Assembly (NCBI GenBank): GCA_027317105.1
Contig: DAHVFH010000002.1
Location: forward strand, 1 to 29,739
Source of the DNA: Cytophagales bacterium
GTDB taxonomy: Bacteria; Bacteroidota; Bacteroidia; Cytophagales; Cyclobacteriaceae
Direction: 5' to 3'
DNA length: 29,739 nucleotides
Shown here: positions 14,803-23,475 of the stretch, piece after piece
Layout of the letters: each line of letters opens with the position of its first letter
How positions within the stretch are numbered: position 1 is the stretch's first letter
The notes under the pieces: generated by a model
The model's input: the letters and a program-made list of their open reading frames with translations, nothing else
Databases searched by the model: none
Told to the model about the DNA's origin: nothing
Position numbers and translations under genes: made by a program

Positions 14803-17028
14803 CTATTTCTCTTTCTTCAACTGATCAAACTTATTCGCTTCCGGCTTTTTAGGGAAGGTATTATTACCGGTATCAATATCTGCGGTTTCTGCATTGGGAT
14901 CCACCACAATGCCCACCACTTCTTTATCTTTCACAAAAATTTTAGTTACCTCTTGTTCGTTCAGGCGCCAGATTTCAGCTGAAAGCTTTTCGGTTTCTTT
15001 TGTGCCATCTTTATACGTCCACTCAATAATAATCGGACTTACCAGGCCTCCATTATTTTTAAATTTCAGTTGATATAAATTTTTGCCTTCCAGGTTTTTT
15101 CTCACCGCATAATCATCCAGGCGGCTCAGGTACTGCCCGTAATTGGCATCGGGTGTGTTTTTAACCGTCAGCGGAAGCGGGCCGATGCTGAAATCGGTCA
15201 TCGCGTTTTCATTCTTCCCGGAAGAAAGATCGCCCGGTTTTACCGTCACGTTTTTCTTTTCCGGATCAACCGCTTGCGCATTCATTTTATACCATTTTAC
15301 TTCGCTCAGTTCCAGATCTACATTGTCGGTGCCATAAAACCATCCACGCCAAAACCAATCCAAGTCCACGGCAGAAACATCTTCCAACGTCCGGAATAAA
15401 TCAGCCGGGCGCGGGTGTTTGTATTTCCAACGATTGGCATACTCTTTAAAAGCGCGATCGAAAAGTTCATGACCCATTACAGTTTCCCGCAAAATGGTTA
15501 ACGCCACCGTAGGCTTCTGATAAAAATTAGAACCAAAGGCACGCAATTGTTCGTTGTCTGAAGTAGTCATCACCGGCCGCATTATGTTTTTGTCTCCCTT
15601 CATGTACGGCACAATGTCCTTGGGTTCGGTATGATGAAACTGCGGGTAGCGCTCCATCTCGGTGCGTGTTTGCAAGAAGGTGTTTAGCCCTTCGTCCATC
15701 CACATCCATTGGCGCTCATCCGAACTCACGATCATGGGAAAATAATTATGACCTACTTCGTGTACGATCGTTCCGATCATTCCGGCTTTGGCCTGATCGC
15801 TCATTTTGCCATTGTGTGGTCGGCCTCCGTTAAAACTGATCATTGGAAACTCCATCCCTATATTGGACGTGTTTACGGAAATCGCTACTGGATAAGGATA
15901 ATCAAATGTGTTTTGAGAATAAACTTCCACCGCATTCTTTACTGCTTTCGTTGATTCTTCTGACCAAACCGGCAAACCTTCTTTAGGATAAAAAGACATT
16001 GCCAACGTGGTGTTAGTCGGAAGCTTCACTGCTTGCGCATCCCAAATAAATTTTCTGGAGCTGGCATAGGCTACATCGCGCACATTGTCGGCCTGAAACC
16101 GCCACGTCTTTTTCGCAGTGGATTTCATTTTCTCTTTTTGCCGGGCTTCTTCTTCGGTTACGATCACCATTGGTTTGTCAAATGACGACTTCGATTTTTC
16201 GAAACGATCAAATTCAGCGGAGGTCAAAACTTCTTTCGCGTTGGTTAAACTGCCCGTGCCACCTACAATATGGTCTGCCGGAACAGTAAAGTTCACTTTA
16301 TAATTTCCAAATTCAAGGGCAAATTCACCAAGGCGCTGAAACTGCTTATTCTGCCAACCCTCAAAATCATCGTACTGGCACATGCGTGGAAACCAATGGG
16401 CAATCAGATAGACATTGTTATTGTCTTCAGGGAAATGCTCATACCCTTCGCGGGAAAGTAAAAACATGGCCCGATCGGTGATGGCATAACTCCATGAAAT
16501 AGTGAACGACAAATTTTCACCCGCCTTTAGCGGTGTGTTTAAGTCAATACGCATCATCGTGTTGTTGATGGTGATTGGGAGCGCCTTGCCGGCTTTGTCA
16601 GTTACTGAGTTGATCGTGCAGCCCGCCTGAAATTCTATCGGCCGAACCAGGTACTGCATAGAAAGCCCCGTGAGTGTGTCTTTCAAACTGCCCAGAGCGG
16701 AAGCAAAATCTTCGTTTCCTTTTTTATTTACATTTTGATCTAACTGTAGCCACAGAAAGGAAATAGTTTCTGGCGAATTGTTGTAATAGGTAATGGTTTC
16801 CTTTCCATGAAGTTGGTTGGTCGGCTCGTCTAGTTCAGCATCGATGACATAGTCCGCTTTTTGTTGCCAATATTTCGGGCCAGGTGCACCAGAGCCCGAG
16901 CGGTATTCATTTGGGGTTGGAAGCAAGTAATCCAGTTGCTCAAATTTACCTTTCCATTTATTTTGATCTTGGGAATAGCCTTGCACAACCAAGCCAATCA
17001 TCACGAAGAATGCGAATAAGTTTTTCAT
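14803..17028 (-). CDS. Secreted M1-family zinc metallopeptidase
   Basis: A 741-residue exported peptidase with signal peptide MKNLFAFFVMIGLVVQGYSQ. The gluzincin zinc site is complete: HEVGH (His423, Glu424, His427) and the third ligand Glu446 in MDEGLNT, exactly 18 residues after the second His. GMEFP (391-395) stands where the M1 substrate-binding GxMEN motif is expected and retains the Glu. An N-terminal beta-rich domain (about 50-260) precedes the catalytic domain (about 320-600); the C-terminal part (from about 640) is a beta-rich region with the lysine-rich tail typical of these Bacteroidota proteins. M1 enzymes are mostly aminopeptidases, and this one probably degrades peptides in the periplasm for nutrition. 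It is on the same strand as rimM, 80 nt downstream of it, and ends at a strong terminator. Confidence 0.9.
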   Translation of the reverse strand: MKNLFAFFVMIGLVVQGYSQDQNKWKGKFEQLDYLLPTPNEYRSGSGAPGPKYWQQKADYVIDAELDEPTNQLHGKETITYYNNSPETISFLWLQLDQNVNKKGNEDFASALGSLKDTLTGLSMQYLVRPIEFQAGCTINSVTDKAGKALPITINNTMMRIDLNTPLKAGENLSFTISWSYAITDRAMFLLSREGYEHFPEDNNNVYLIAHWFPRMCQYDDFEGWQNKQFQRLGEFALEFGNYKVNFTVPADHIVGGTGSLTNAKEVLTSAEFDRFEKSKSSFDKPMVIVTEEEARQKEKMKSTAKKTWRFQADNVRDVAYASSRKFIWDAQAVKLPTNTTLAMSFYPKEGLPVWSEESTKAVKNAVEVYSQNTFDYPYPVAISVNTSNIGMEFPMISFNGGRPHNGKMSDQAKAGMIGTIVHEVGHNYFPMIVSSDERQWMWMDEGLNTFLQTRTEMERYPQFHHTEPKDIVPYMKGDKNIMRPVMTTSDNEQLRAFGSNFYQKPTVALTILRETVMGHELFDRAFKEYANRWKYKHPRPADLFRTLEDVSAVDLDWFWRGWFYGTDNVDLELSEVKWYKMNAQAVDPEKKNVTVKPGDLSSGKNENAMTDFSIGPLPLTVKNTPDANYGQYLSRLDDYAVRKNLEGKNLYQLKFKNNGGLVSPIIIEWTYKDGTKETEKLSAEIWRLNEQEVTKIFVKDKEVVGIVVDPNAETADIDTGNNTFPKKPEANKFDQLKKEK

Positions 17029-17108
17029 CAGAATATTTTTTATTAAAAATACAAATTCTTCTCTTTCAACAAAGTCAATGTGATTCTCTTCACGTTAGCT
17101 TTCGGAAA

Positions 17109-17621
17109 TCAGAAATCCAAAAAGCGGTCCGGCAATTCTACCTGAATTGTTTTCTTCAATTTGTTCACCTTCTTGATGAAAGGTGCATTTACCGGAATCA
17201 GAATCTCCTTAGTCCCATTTAACACCAGAATCAATTTGTTAACTCCTTGGTTTTGGATTTCCTTGACAATCCCTAACGTTCCCAATTCTTTATCCTCCAC
17301 CTGAAAATCAATTATTTCATTGTCATGGAATTGACCCGGCTTTGATTTGGGGCGATCGGATTTTGGGCTATAAATGCTGCGCCCTTTCAACATCGTGGCT
17401 TGCTCGATGGAATTGATTCCTTCAAATTTTATTATTGGCTTATTGGCTTGACCAGAAGTTCTTTCAATAAAATAAGGAATCAGGCTTCCGTTTAATTCGA
17501 GCAAAAGCGTGGTATCATCAGTCCATGCCCCGTCATTTTCTAGCACGGCTGTTACCTCCCCTTTCAGTCCATGCGTTTTTGAAATAAACCCGATTTTAAT
17601 GTTGTCTTGTTGCATTCTCAT
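17109..17621 (-). CDS. rimM: Ribosome maturation factor RimM
   Basis: A 170-residue protein beginning MRMQQDNIKIGFISKTHGLKGEV, the usual RimM start with the G-x-I/H-G-L-K-G-E motif. The frame is open to 17657, but those extra codons fall inside an intrinsic-terminator hairpin (17633-17656), so the ATG at 17621 (or 17615) is preferred. The N-terminal beta-barrel spans about 5-85 and the C-terminal PRC-barrel about 90-170 (EIIDFQVEDKELGTLGIV; KEILIPVNAPFIKKV), ending in the expected LPDRFLDF. RimM binds S19 and assists maturation of the 16S rRNA 3' domain. It follows rpsP, as in most bacteria, but a hairpin with a T-run stands between them. Confidence 0.93.
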   Translation of the reverse strand: MRMQQDNIKIGFISKTHGLKGEVTAVLENDGAWTDDTTLLLELNGSLIPYFIERTSGQANKPIIKFEGINSIEQATMLKGRSIYSPKSDRPKSKPGQFHDNEIIDFQVEDKELGTLGIVKEIQNQGVNKLILVLNGTKEILIPVNAPFIKKVNKLKKTIQVELPDRFLDF

Positions 17622-17626
17622 TAAAT

Positions 17627-17656
17627 AAAAAATGCCAACACATTTCAGTGTTGGCA
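17627..17656 (-). terminator. Intrinsic terminator or attenuator between rpsP and rimM
   Basis: A perfect 9-bp stem (TGCCAACAC 17633-17641 with GTGTTGGCA 17648-17656, loop of 6) starts 23 bases after the rpsP stop codon. On the minus strand it is followed at once by six T residues (17627-17632). It ends 6 bases before the rimM ATG at 17621. As drawn it is a good Rho-independent terminator, which would reduce rimM relative to rpsP. The plus strand also shows a T-run (17659-17664) so it could act both ways. Confidence 0.75.
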
Positions 17657-17679
17657 CTATTTTTTAAGATTTTAAACTA

Positions 17680-18219
17680 TTAAGCCTGACCTTCTGCTGT
17701 CGAAGTGGCCTCGCCTTCTGCTGCCGTAGGAGCTGCCTCTTCCTGAGCAACCGGTGCTTCAACTACGATAGATTTTTTGCGGATGGCCTCAGCACGTGCC
17801 TCACGTATTTTAGTTTCGGCTTCTTTGCGCGCTTTTGCGTTTTCCGCTTTAGATTTCGTTAAACCATCAAGTTTTGACTGGACGGTAGCTTCTTTCGTCT
17901 TCAACCAATCGTTTAATTTTGTGTCGGCCAATTCTTGGGTAATTGCCCCTTTATTAACGCCAATCTGCAAGTGTCTCTTATATAAGATGCCGCGAAACGA
18001 GAGTACTGCCCTAATTGTGTCTGATGGCTGTGCGCCATTCATCAACCAATGAAAAGCGCGATCATCTTGTAATACGATGGAGGCAGGAACCGTCAATGGG
18101 TTATAAGTGCCTATTTTTTCGATGAATTTACCGTCACGAGGGGATCTGGCATCCGCTACCACTACATCATACAAAGCCAGTTTTTTTCTGCCCCTGCGGG
18201 CCAATCTAATTTTTACCAT
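17680..18219 (-). CDS. rpsP: Small ribosomal subunit protein bS16, with long C-terminal tail
   Basis: A 179-residue protein beginning MVKIRLARRGRKKLALYDVVVADARSPRDGKFIE (shown here as recognised start MVKIRLARRGRKK and later ADARSPRDG), the unmistakable S16 N-terminus. The S16 fold takes residues 1 to about 82 (IGTYNPL, RAFHWLMNGAQPSDTIRAV). The remaining nearly 100 residues form a highly charged Lys/Glu/Ala helix (about 105-148) and an acidic Ala/Glu/Thr tail ending in EGQA. E. coli S16 has 82 residues; long tails are common in Bacteroidota. S16 is needed for 30S body assembly. First gene of an rpsP-rimM unit with its own consensus promoter. Confidence 0.95.
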   Translation of the reverse strand: MVKIRLARRGRKKLALYDVVVADARSPRDGKFIEKIGTYNPLTVPASIVLQDDRAFHWLMNGAQPSDTIRAVLSFRGILYKRHLQIGVNKGAITQELADTKLNDWLKTKEATVQSKLDGLTKSKAENAKARKEAETKIREARAEAIRKKSIVVEAPVAQEEAAPTAAEGEATSTAEGQA

Positions 18220-18264
18220 TTGTCAAATTTTTAAGGTTGGATCTCGTCCGTTTTTAAAGGACTG

Positions 18265-18294
18265 CAAAAGTAATGCTTTTTTTAAAGCAAGCAA
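18265..18294 (-). promoter_or_regulatory. rpsP promoter, Bacteroidota consensus
   Basis: On the minus strand TTG (18292-18294) is followed after exactly 19 bases by TACTTTTG (18265-18272), matching the -33/-7 consensus TTG-N19-TAnnTTTG. Transcription would begin near 18258, giving a leader of about 39 nt before rpsP. This is the best promoter match in the window. Confidence 0.6.
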
Positions 18295-18424
18295 CCGGAT
18301 CCCAAAAATCTTAAGCAAATCCTTGCCAAAAAGTTACATTTCTCGAATTCCGCGCAATCCAAGTGTAAAAACAAATATATTTGTTAACGCGATTATTAGG
18401 TTTTAATAATATTTCATTTCTTTA

Positions 18425-18432
18425 TAAGTTTG
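18425..18432 (+). promoter_or_regulatory. Candidate -7 promoter element for the sucA operon
   Basis: TAAGTTTG matches TAnnTTTG and lies 22 bases before the sucA ATG. A TTTT run at 18401-18404 is at about the right distance for -33 but is not TTTG. The leader would be very short (about 16 nt), in keeping with the absence of a Shine-Dalgarno sequence. Confidence 0.4.
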
Positions 18433-18454
18433 ACTTCTTTCCAAAAACAAAAAC

Positions 18455-21166
18455 ATGGACAACTATTCCTACATCTCTAATGCTGACGTAGGTTACATCG
18501 ATCAGCTCTACCAAAATTATAAGCAAAGCCCAACTTCCGTTGACCCCACTTGGCAAAAATTCTTTGAAGGGTACGATTTCTCAAGCCAGCGATATGGCGA
18601 AAATGGCCAAGGAGCCGCAGATAGTGGAAATATCAAAGAGACCTTTGTCCGGACTTTAATTTTTGCCTACCGTTCTTTTGGCCATTTAAAATCCAATACG
18701 AACCCGGTACGTGAACGAAGGGATCATGGAGTCCATTTAGAGCATACTATTTTCGGCTTGACCGATGCAGATTTGGATACCGAATTTGATGTGGCCGCTG
18801 AAATTGGGATGCCCAAGTCTTCGCTACGGAAAATTATTGAGCGACTAAAAGTGCTTTACCTCGGGCCTATCGGCTTTGAATACAATTTCATTCGAAATGA
18901 CGAAATAAGAGCCTGGTTTTTTGAAAAAATCGAGAAAGAGTACTTCAGCTACAACCCAAGCCAGAGCGAAAAGAAACGCGTTCTCAGCAAACTCAACGAG
19001 GCCGTTGTCTTTGAAAATTTTCTGGGCACAAAATTTTTAGGCCAAAAGCGTTTTTCGTTGGAAGGTGGCGAAAACACCATACCTGCCCTGGATAAGATTA
19101 TTAATAAATCGGCCGAACTAGGAGTTAAAGAAGTCGTGATCGGTATGGCGCACCGTGGCCGCTTAAATGTGCTGACCAATATTCTTGGAAAGATTTACGA
19201 ACAGATCTTCACCGAGTTTGAAGGCATCAGCAATCCAGACCTTACCATGGGTGATGGTGACGTGAAATATCATTTGGGTTATTCAAGTCATATTGATACG
19301 CAATCGGGAAACAAGATTTATGTAAAGCTTACCCCAAACCCTTCGCACCTTGAAGCCATTGATCCGCTTGTGGTAGGATATACCAGAGGGCAAATTGACG
19401 ATGAGTATAAAGGCGATATAACCAAAGCGATGGCTGTTCTTATCCATGGTGATGCCGCTATGGCTGGCCAGGGTATTGTTTATGAAGTGATTCAAATGTC
19501 AGGGCTTCCAGGTTACACAACAGGCGGTACGATTCACTTTGTGATTAACAACCAAATTGGCTTCACCACTGACTTTGACGATGCCCGCACAGCCATTTAT
19601 TGCACAGATATTTCAAAAATTGTGGACGCGCCAATTCTTCATGTCAATGGTGATGATGCGGAAGCCGTTACCTTCTGTGCCAATTTAGCAGTGGAGTACC
19701 GGCTAAAATTCGGCAAAAATATTTTCATTGATATGCTCTGTTATCGCAGGCATGGCCACAATGAGAGCGATGAACCAAAGTTCACCCAACCCAAGCTCTA
19801 CAATTTAATTGCCAAACACCCAAATCCTCGCGAAGTGTATGTTAAAAAATTGGTTGAACGAGGCGACATGGACGCTACGCTTGCCGATGAATTGGATAAA
19901 AGTTTTCGCAATTTATTACAAGACAGGCTAAATGAGGTAAAGCAGAAACCCCTTCCTTACAAGCCACAGAAAATTGAAAACGAATGGGAGAAACTCCGTA
20001 GGTCTACGCCTAAGGATTTTGATCAATCGCCCGATACCAGCATTAAGCCAGCGGAGATTGACAAAGTAGCCAAAGCGCTTACCACCATACCAGAAGGGTT
20101 TAAACCACTCAAGCAAATTGAAAAATTGCTCAAAGAAAGAAAGACCGCATTTTTTGACACAAAAATTTTAGGCTGGGCTGAAGCAGAATTACTTGCTTAT
20201 GGATCCTTACTGCTTCAAAAGGTTCCCGTACGCATGTCAGGGCAAGATGTAAAGCGAGGAACGTTTAGCCACCGCCACGCTTACTTTTTTGATTCCAATA
20301 CAAACCAACCTTACTGCAACATAGACCATATCGAAGAAGGACAATTAAAATTTAATATTTTCAACTCGCTGCTTTCTGAATATGGCGTATTAGGTTTTGA
20401 ATACGGATACGCTATGTCCACACCGAATGCCCTGGTAATTTGGGAAGCGCAATTCGGTGATTTTGCAAATGGTGCCCAGGTCATGATCGACCAATTTATT
20501 TCCAGTGCGGAATCCAAATGGAATCGCATGAATGGATTGGTTATGCTCTTGCCGCATGGATACGAAGGACAGGGACCAGAACATTCTAATGCCCGGCCAG
20601 AACGATTTTTGCAGCTTTCTGCTGAATACAATATGATCGTTTGTAATCCTACTACGCCCGCTAATATCTTTCACCTGCTACGCAGACAAGTGGCGTGGGA
20701 TTTCAGAAAACCATGCATTGTTTTCACTCCTAAATCTTTATTGCGTCATCCGGCAGTGGTGTCGCCCCTTAAAGATTTCACAAAAGGCTCTTTTCAGGAG
20801 GTGATTGACGATGACCACGTAGATCCCAAGAATGTGAAACGTGTCGTCCTTTGTACGGGTAAGATTTATTATGATCTACTGGAGGTTCAGCATAAAAAGA
20901 AATCCAAAGAGGTGGCCATTGTAAGAATGGAACAACTACATCCGTTCCCTGAAAAACAATTGAATGCCGTTCTAAAAAAATACAAAGGCGCAAAACTAAC
21001 TTGGGTACAAGAAGAGCCGGCCAACATGGGTTACTGGACTTTTATCTTACGCAATATGCAAGGTCTAGATTTAATCTCTCGGAAGGCAAGTGCATCGCCC
21101 GCTACCGGGTATTCTAAAGTTCATAAAGTGGAACAAGAGAAAATTGTTAATCAAGCATTCAATTAA
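18455..21166 (+). CDS. sucA: 2-oxoglutarate dehydrogenase E1 component
   Basis: A 903-residue thiamine-diphosphate enzyme that decarboxylates 2-oxoglutarate in the TCA cycle and transfers the succinyl group to E2 lipoate. Features seen: N-terminal E2-binding-type segment (about 1-40, YIDQLYQNYKQSP, DPTWQKFFEGY), the loop GMAHRGRLNVL (230-240), LTPNPSHLEA, the ThDP/Mg site HGDAAMAGQG (331-340) with NNQIGF (365-370), and the C-terminal transketolase-like half with GYEGQGPEHSNARPERFLQL. Full family length. The odhB gene starts 30 nt after its stop codon, and two further genes follow closely, forming an apparent four-gene operon. Cytoplasmic. Confidence 0.97.
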   Translation: MDNYSYISNADVGYIDQLYQNYKQSPTSVDPTWQKFFEGYDFSSQRYGENGQGAADSGNIKETFVRTLIFAYRSFGHLKSNTNPVRERRDHGVHLEHTIFGLTDADLDTEFDVAAEIGMPKSSLRKIIERLKVLYLGPIGFEYNFIRNDEIRAWFFEKIEKEYFSYNPSQSEKKRVLSKLNEAVVFENFLGTKFLGQKRFSLEGGENTIPALDKIINKSAELGVKEVVIGMAHRGRLNVLTNILGKIYEQIFTEFEGISNPDLTMGDGDVKYHLGYSSHIDTQSGNKIYVKLTPNPSHLEAIDPLVVGYTRGQIDDEYKGDITKAMAVLIHGDAAMAGQGIVYEVIQMSGLPGYTTGGTIHFVINNQIGFTTDFDDARTAIYCTDISKIVDAPILHVNGDDAEAVTFCANLAVEYRLKFGKNIFIDMLCYRRHGHNESDEPKFTQPKLYNLIAKHPNPREVYVKKLVERGDMDATLADELDKSFRNLLQDRLNEVKQKPLPYKPQKIENEWEKLRRSTPKDFDQSPDTSIKPAEIDKVAKALTTIPEGFKPLKQIEKLLKERKTAFFDTKILGWAEAELLAYGSLLLQKVPVRMSGQDVKRGTFSHRHAYFFDSNTNQPYCNIDHIEEGQLKFNIFNSLLSEYGVLGFEYGYAMSTPNALVIWEAQFGDFANGAQVMIDQFISSAESKWNRMNGLVMLLPHGYEGQGPEHSNARPERFLQLSAEYNMIVCNPTTPANIFHLLRRQVAWDFRKPCIVFTPKSLLRHPAVVSPLKDFTKGSFQEVIDDDHVDPKNVKRVVLCTGKIYYDLLEVQHKKKSKEVAIVRMEQLHPFPEKQLNAVLKKYKGAKLTWVQEEPANMGYWTFILRNMQGLDLISRKASASPATGYSKVHKVEQEKIVNQAFN

Positions 21167-21196
21167 TCCTTTTAAAAAAATTCAAAAAGATATAGA

Positions 21197-22717
21197 ATGG
21201 CACAACAAGTAAAAGTACCCGCAGTCGGTGAATCCATTACAGAGGTAACAATTGCCAACTGGTTAAAAAAAGATGGTGATACTGTAAAAATGGATGAAAT
21301 CATTGCCGAGTTGGAATCAGACAAAGCCAATTTCGAACTTCCGGCTCCTCAAGCAGGAACTCTAAAAATTACCAAACAAAAAGGTGAGGTGGTTCCCATT
21401 GGTGCTGTGATTTGTGAAATTGCCGATGGTGTTGGTTCTGCACCTTCTTCAACTGAAACAAAACCAACATCGCCTGACGTATTTCCCAAGCCTATGCAAA
21501 CTACAGGAGCCATAAAAGAAATGAAAGTGCCTGCGGTAGGCGAGTCCATTACCGAAGTAACGATCTCCACCTGGATGAAAAAAGAAGGTGACTTCGTTAA
21601 GCTTGATGAAATCATTGCCGAAGTAGAATCTGACAAAGCAACTTTCGAGCTGCCTGCTGAGGCCAATGGCATTTTGCATATTGTTGCAAAAGAAAAAACC
21701 GCATTACCCATTGGCGGGCTGATCTGCAAAATCGAAGTGACCGAAGGAGGCCCGGCCACATCGTCACCCACCGCAACACAGGCCCCAACTCAAAGCCCTT
21801 TAGCAACTTCAACCATATCCTATGCAGCAGGCACTCCATCCCCCGCTGCAGCCAAGATATTAGATGAAAAAGGAATTTCTAGTGGACAAGTTGCAGGCAC
21901 AGGAATTGGCGGTAGAATTACCAAAGAAGATGCAGTGAAAGCACAAGCAGGTGCGCCCCCTAAAGAATCGAAAGCTGCGCCAACATTGGCTCCACCGGTG
22001 ATCACTTCTGGCGGATCGCGAAACGAACGAAGAGAGAAAATGACTTCGTTGCGCAAGACCATTGCGAGGCGATTGGTAGCGGTGAAGAATGAAACGGCCA
22101 TGCTTACTACGTTTAATGAGGTTGACATGAAACCCGTGATGGAATTACGAGGCCGATACAAGGATCAATTCAAGGAAAAATATGGCGTTGGTCTCGGCTT
22201 CATGTCCTTCTTCACAAAAGCCATTTGTATTGCGTTGAAGGATTTCCCTGCCGTAAATGCTTCTATCGATAAAGATGAAATTGTCTATCATGACTACTGC
22301 GATGTTTCCATTGCTGTTTCTACCCCGCGCGGATTAGTGGTACCCGTTATCCGAAATGCGGAATCGTTAACCTTTGCTCAAATTGAAAGTGAAGTTGTTC
22401 GGTTGGCAGGTAAAGGTCGCGATGGAAAACTCTCTATCGAAGAGATGACCGGAGGAACATTTTCAATAACGAATGGTGGCGTGTTTGGTTCCATGCTGTC
22501 CACACCAATCATCAACCCTCCCCAAGCGGCCATTCTTGGAATGCACAATATTGTGGAACGTGCCATTGTACAAAAAGGGGAAGTTGTTGTGAGACCCATT
22601 ATGTATGTGGCCCTTTCGTACGACCACCGCGTGATCGATGGTCGCGAATCGGTAAGTTTCCTGGTGCGGGTAAAAGAATTATTGGAAGATCCAGGGAGAT
22701 TGATTTTAGGGGTATAA
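21197..22717 (+). CDS. odhB: Dihydrolipoyl succinyltransferase (E2 of 2-oxoglutarate dehydrogenase) with two lipoyl domains
   Basis: A 506-residue E2. Two complete lipoyl domains stand in tandem: residues 4-76 with lipoyl Lys43 (ESDKANF) and 108-181 with Lys147 (ESDKATF), joined by a Ser/Pro/Thr linker. A peripheral-subunit-binding domain follows (about 214-250; SPAAAKILDEKGI, GTGIGGRITKEDA), then the acyltransferase core (about 275-506) with catalytic His477 and Asp481 in SYDHRVIDGRE, ending LEDPGRLILGV. Most OdhB/SucB proteins carry one lipoyl domain, about 400 residues in total, so this one is enlarged by an apparent domain duplication. The GESITEV motif is that of the succinyl rather than the acetyl enzymes. 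It works with SucA and a shared lipoamide dehydrogenase, which is not in the window. Confidence 0.95.
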   Translation: MAQQVKVPAVGESITEVTIANWLKKDGDTVKMDEIIAELESDKANFELPAPQAGTLKITKQKGEVVPIGAVICEIADGVGSAPSSTETKPTSPDVFPKPMQTTGAIKEMKVPAVGESITEVTISTWMKKEGDFVKLDEIIAEVESDKATFELPAEANGILHIVAKEKTALPIGGLICKIEVTEGGPATSSPTATQAPTQSPLATSTISYAAGTPSPAAAKILDEKGISSGQVAGTGIGGRITKEDAVKAQAGAPPKESKAAPTLAPPVITSGGSRNERREKMTSLRKTIARRLVAVKNETAMLTTFNEVDMKPVMELRGRYKDQFKEKYGVGLGFMSFFTKAICIALKDFPAVNASIDKDEIVYHDYCDVSIAVSTPRGLVVPVIRNAESLTFAQIESEVVRLAGKGRDGKLSIEEMTGGTFSITNGGVFGSMLSTPIINPPQAAILGMHNIVERAIVQKGEVVVRPIMYVALSYDHRVIDGRESVSFLVRVKELLEDPGRLILGV

Positions 22718-22738
22718 CTGGTTTGCTTTCAGCAAGGA

Positions 22739-23449
22739 ATGAAAACGACCTTTCTCTTTGTTTTACTTTTGTTCTATTTTTCTCAATCTTCAATAGATAG
22801 AAATTATCTTCTAGGCCGTTTCGATCCTTCCCTTGATTCGCGATTCATTCAATTGAACGCTACCCTTGCGAAAGGTAATGCCCTCAATGGCTTTCTTCGC
22901 AAAGAAACAGTTGAAGCCTTTAAGAAAATGGCCACCTCAGCAAAAAAAGATAGTATGAATCTTTTCATCATTTCCGCCACCCGAAATTTTGATTCTCAAA
23001 AAAAAATATGGGAAAACAAATGGACTGGCAAAACCAAAGTGGAAGGAAAAGATTTAACCACTGTTGTTGATTTAAAAGAAAGAGCCAGATTGATTTTGCT
23101 GTACAGTTCCATGCCCGGTTCATCGCGCCACCATTGGGGCACCGATATAGATTTGAATTCACTCGACAACAATTATTTTTCTGGTGGAGAAGGCTTGAAA
23201 ATTTATCAATGGCTCACCATCCATGCTTCTGAATTTGGATTTTGCCAACCCTACACCACTAAAATAAATGGACGCACTGGCTACGAAGAAGAAAAATGGC
23301 ATTGGTCCTATCTTCCTCTTTCAAAAATATTTTTTGAGGAATATCAAAAACAAATTACCTATTCAGACATTTCAGGGTTTGAAGGAAGTGAGACCGCTCA
23401 GGCCATGAAGATTATTTCTGATTATGTAAACGGAGTTGCTTGTCATTGA
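22739..23449 (+). CDS. VanY-like M15 D-Ala-D-Ala carboxypeptidase family protein, exported
   Basis: A 236-residue protein with a hydrophobic N-terminal export signal (MKTTFLFVLLLFYFSQSS). The M15B zinc-peptidase motifs are present: SRHHWGTDIDL (zinc ligands His131 and Asp138) and EEEKWHWSY (catalytic Glu185, ligand His188), with SATRNFDSQKKIW where VanY proteins have their SGYRS-type block. These enzymes remove the terminal D-Ala from peptidoglycan stem peptides or act as related L,D/D,D-carboxypeptidases. The start is 21 nt after odhB and the next gene, an N-acyl-D-amino-acid deacylase relative, starts 26 nt after its stop, suggesting joint transcription. Its product would be free D-Ala or a D-Ala peptide in the periplasm; the exact substrate is inference. 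Confidence 0.82.
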   Translation: MKTTFLFVLLLFYFSQSSIDRNYLLGRFDPSLDSRFIQLNATLAKGNALNGFLRKETVEAFKKMATSAKKDSMNLFIISATRNFDSQKKIWENKWTGKTKVEGKDLTTVVDLKERARLILLYSSMPGSSRHHWGTDIDLNSLDNNYFSGGEGLKIYQWLTIHASEFGFCQPYTTKINGRTGYEEEKWHWSYLPLSKIFFEEYQKQITYSDISGFEGSETAQAMKIISDYVNGVACH

Positions 23450-23475
23450 GCTTCGTTTTTTATTAGCTTTAACCG

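Noticed and set aside
21349..21771. 140-codon minus-strand frame opposite odhB
   Set aside because: Its translation mirrors the duplicated lipoyl domains and linker; no independent support.
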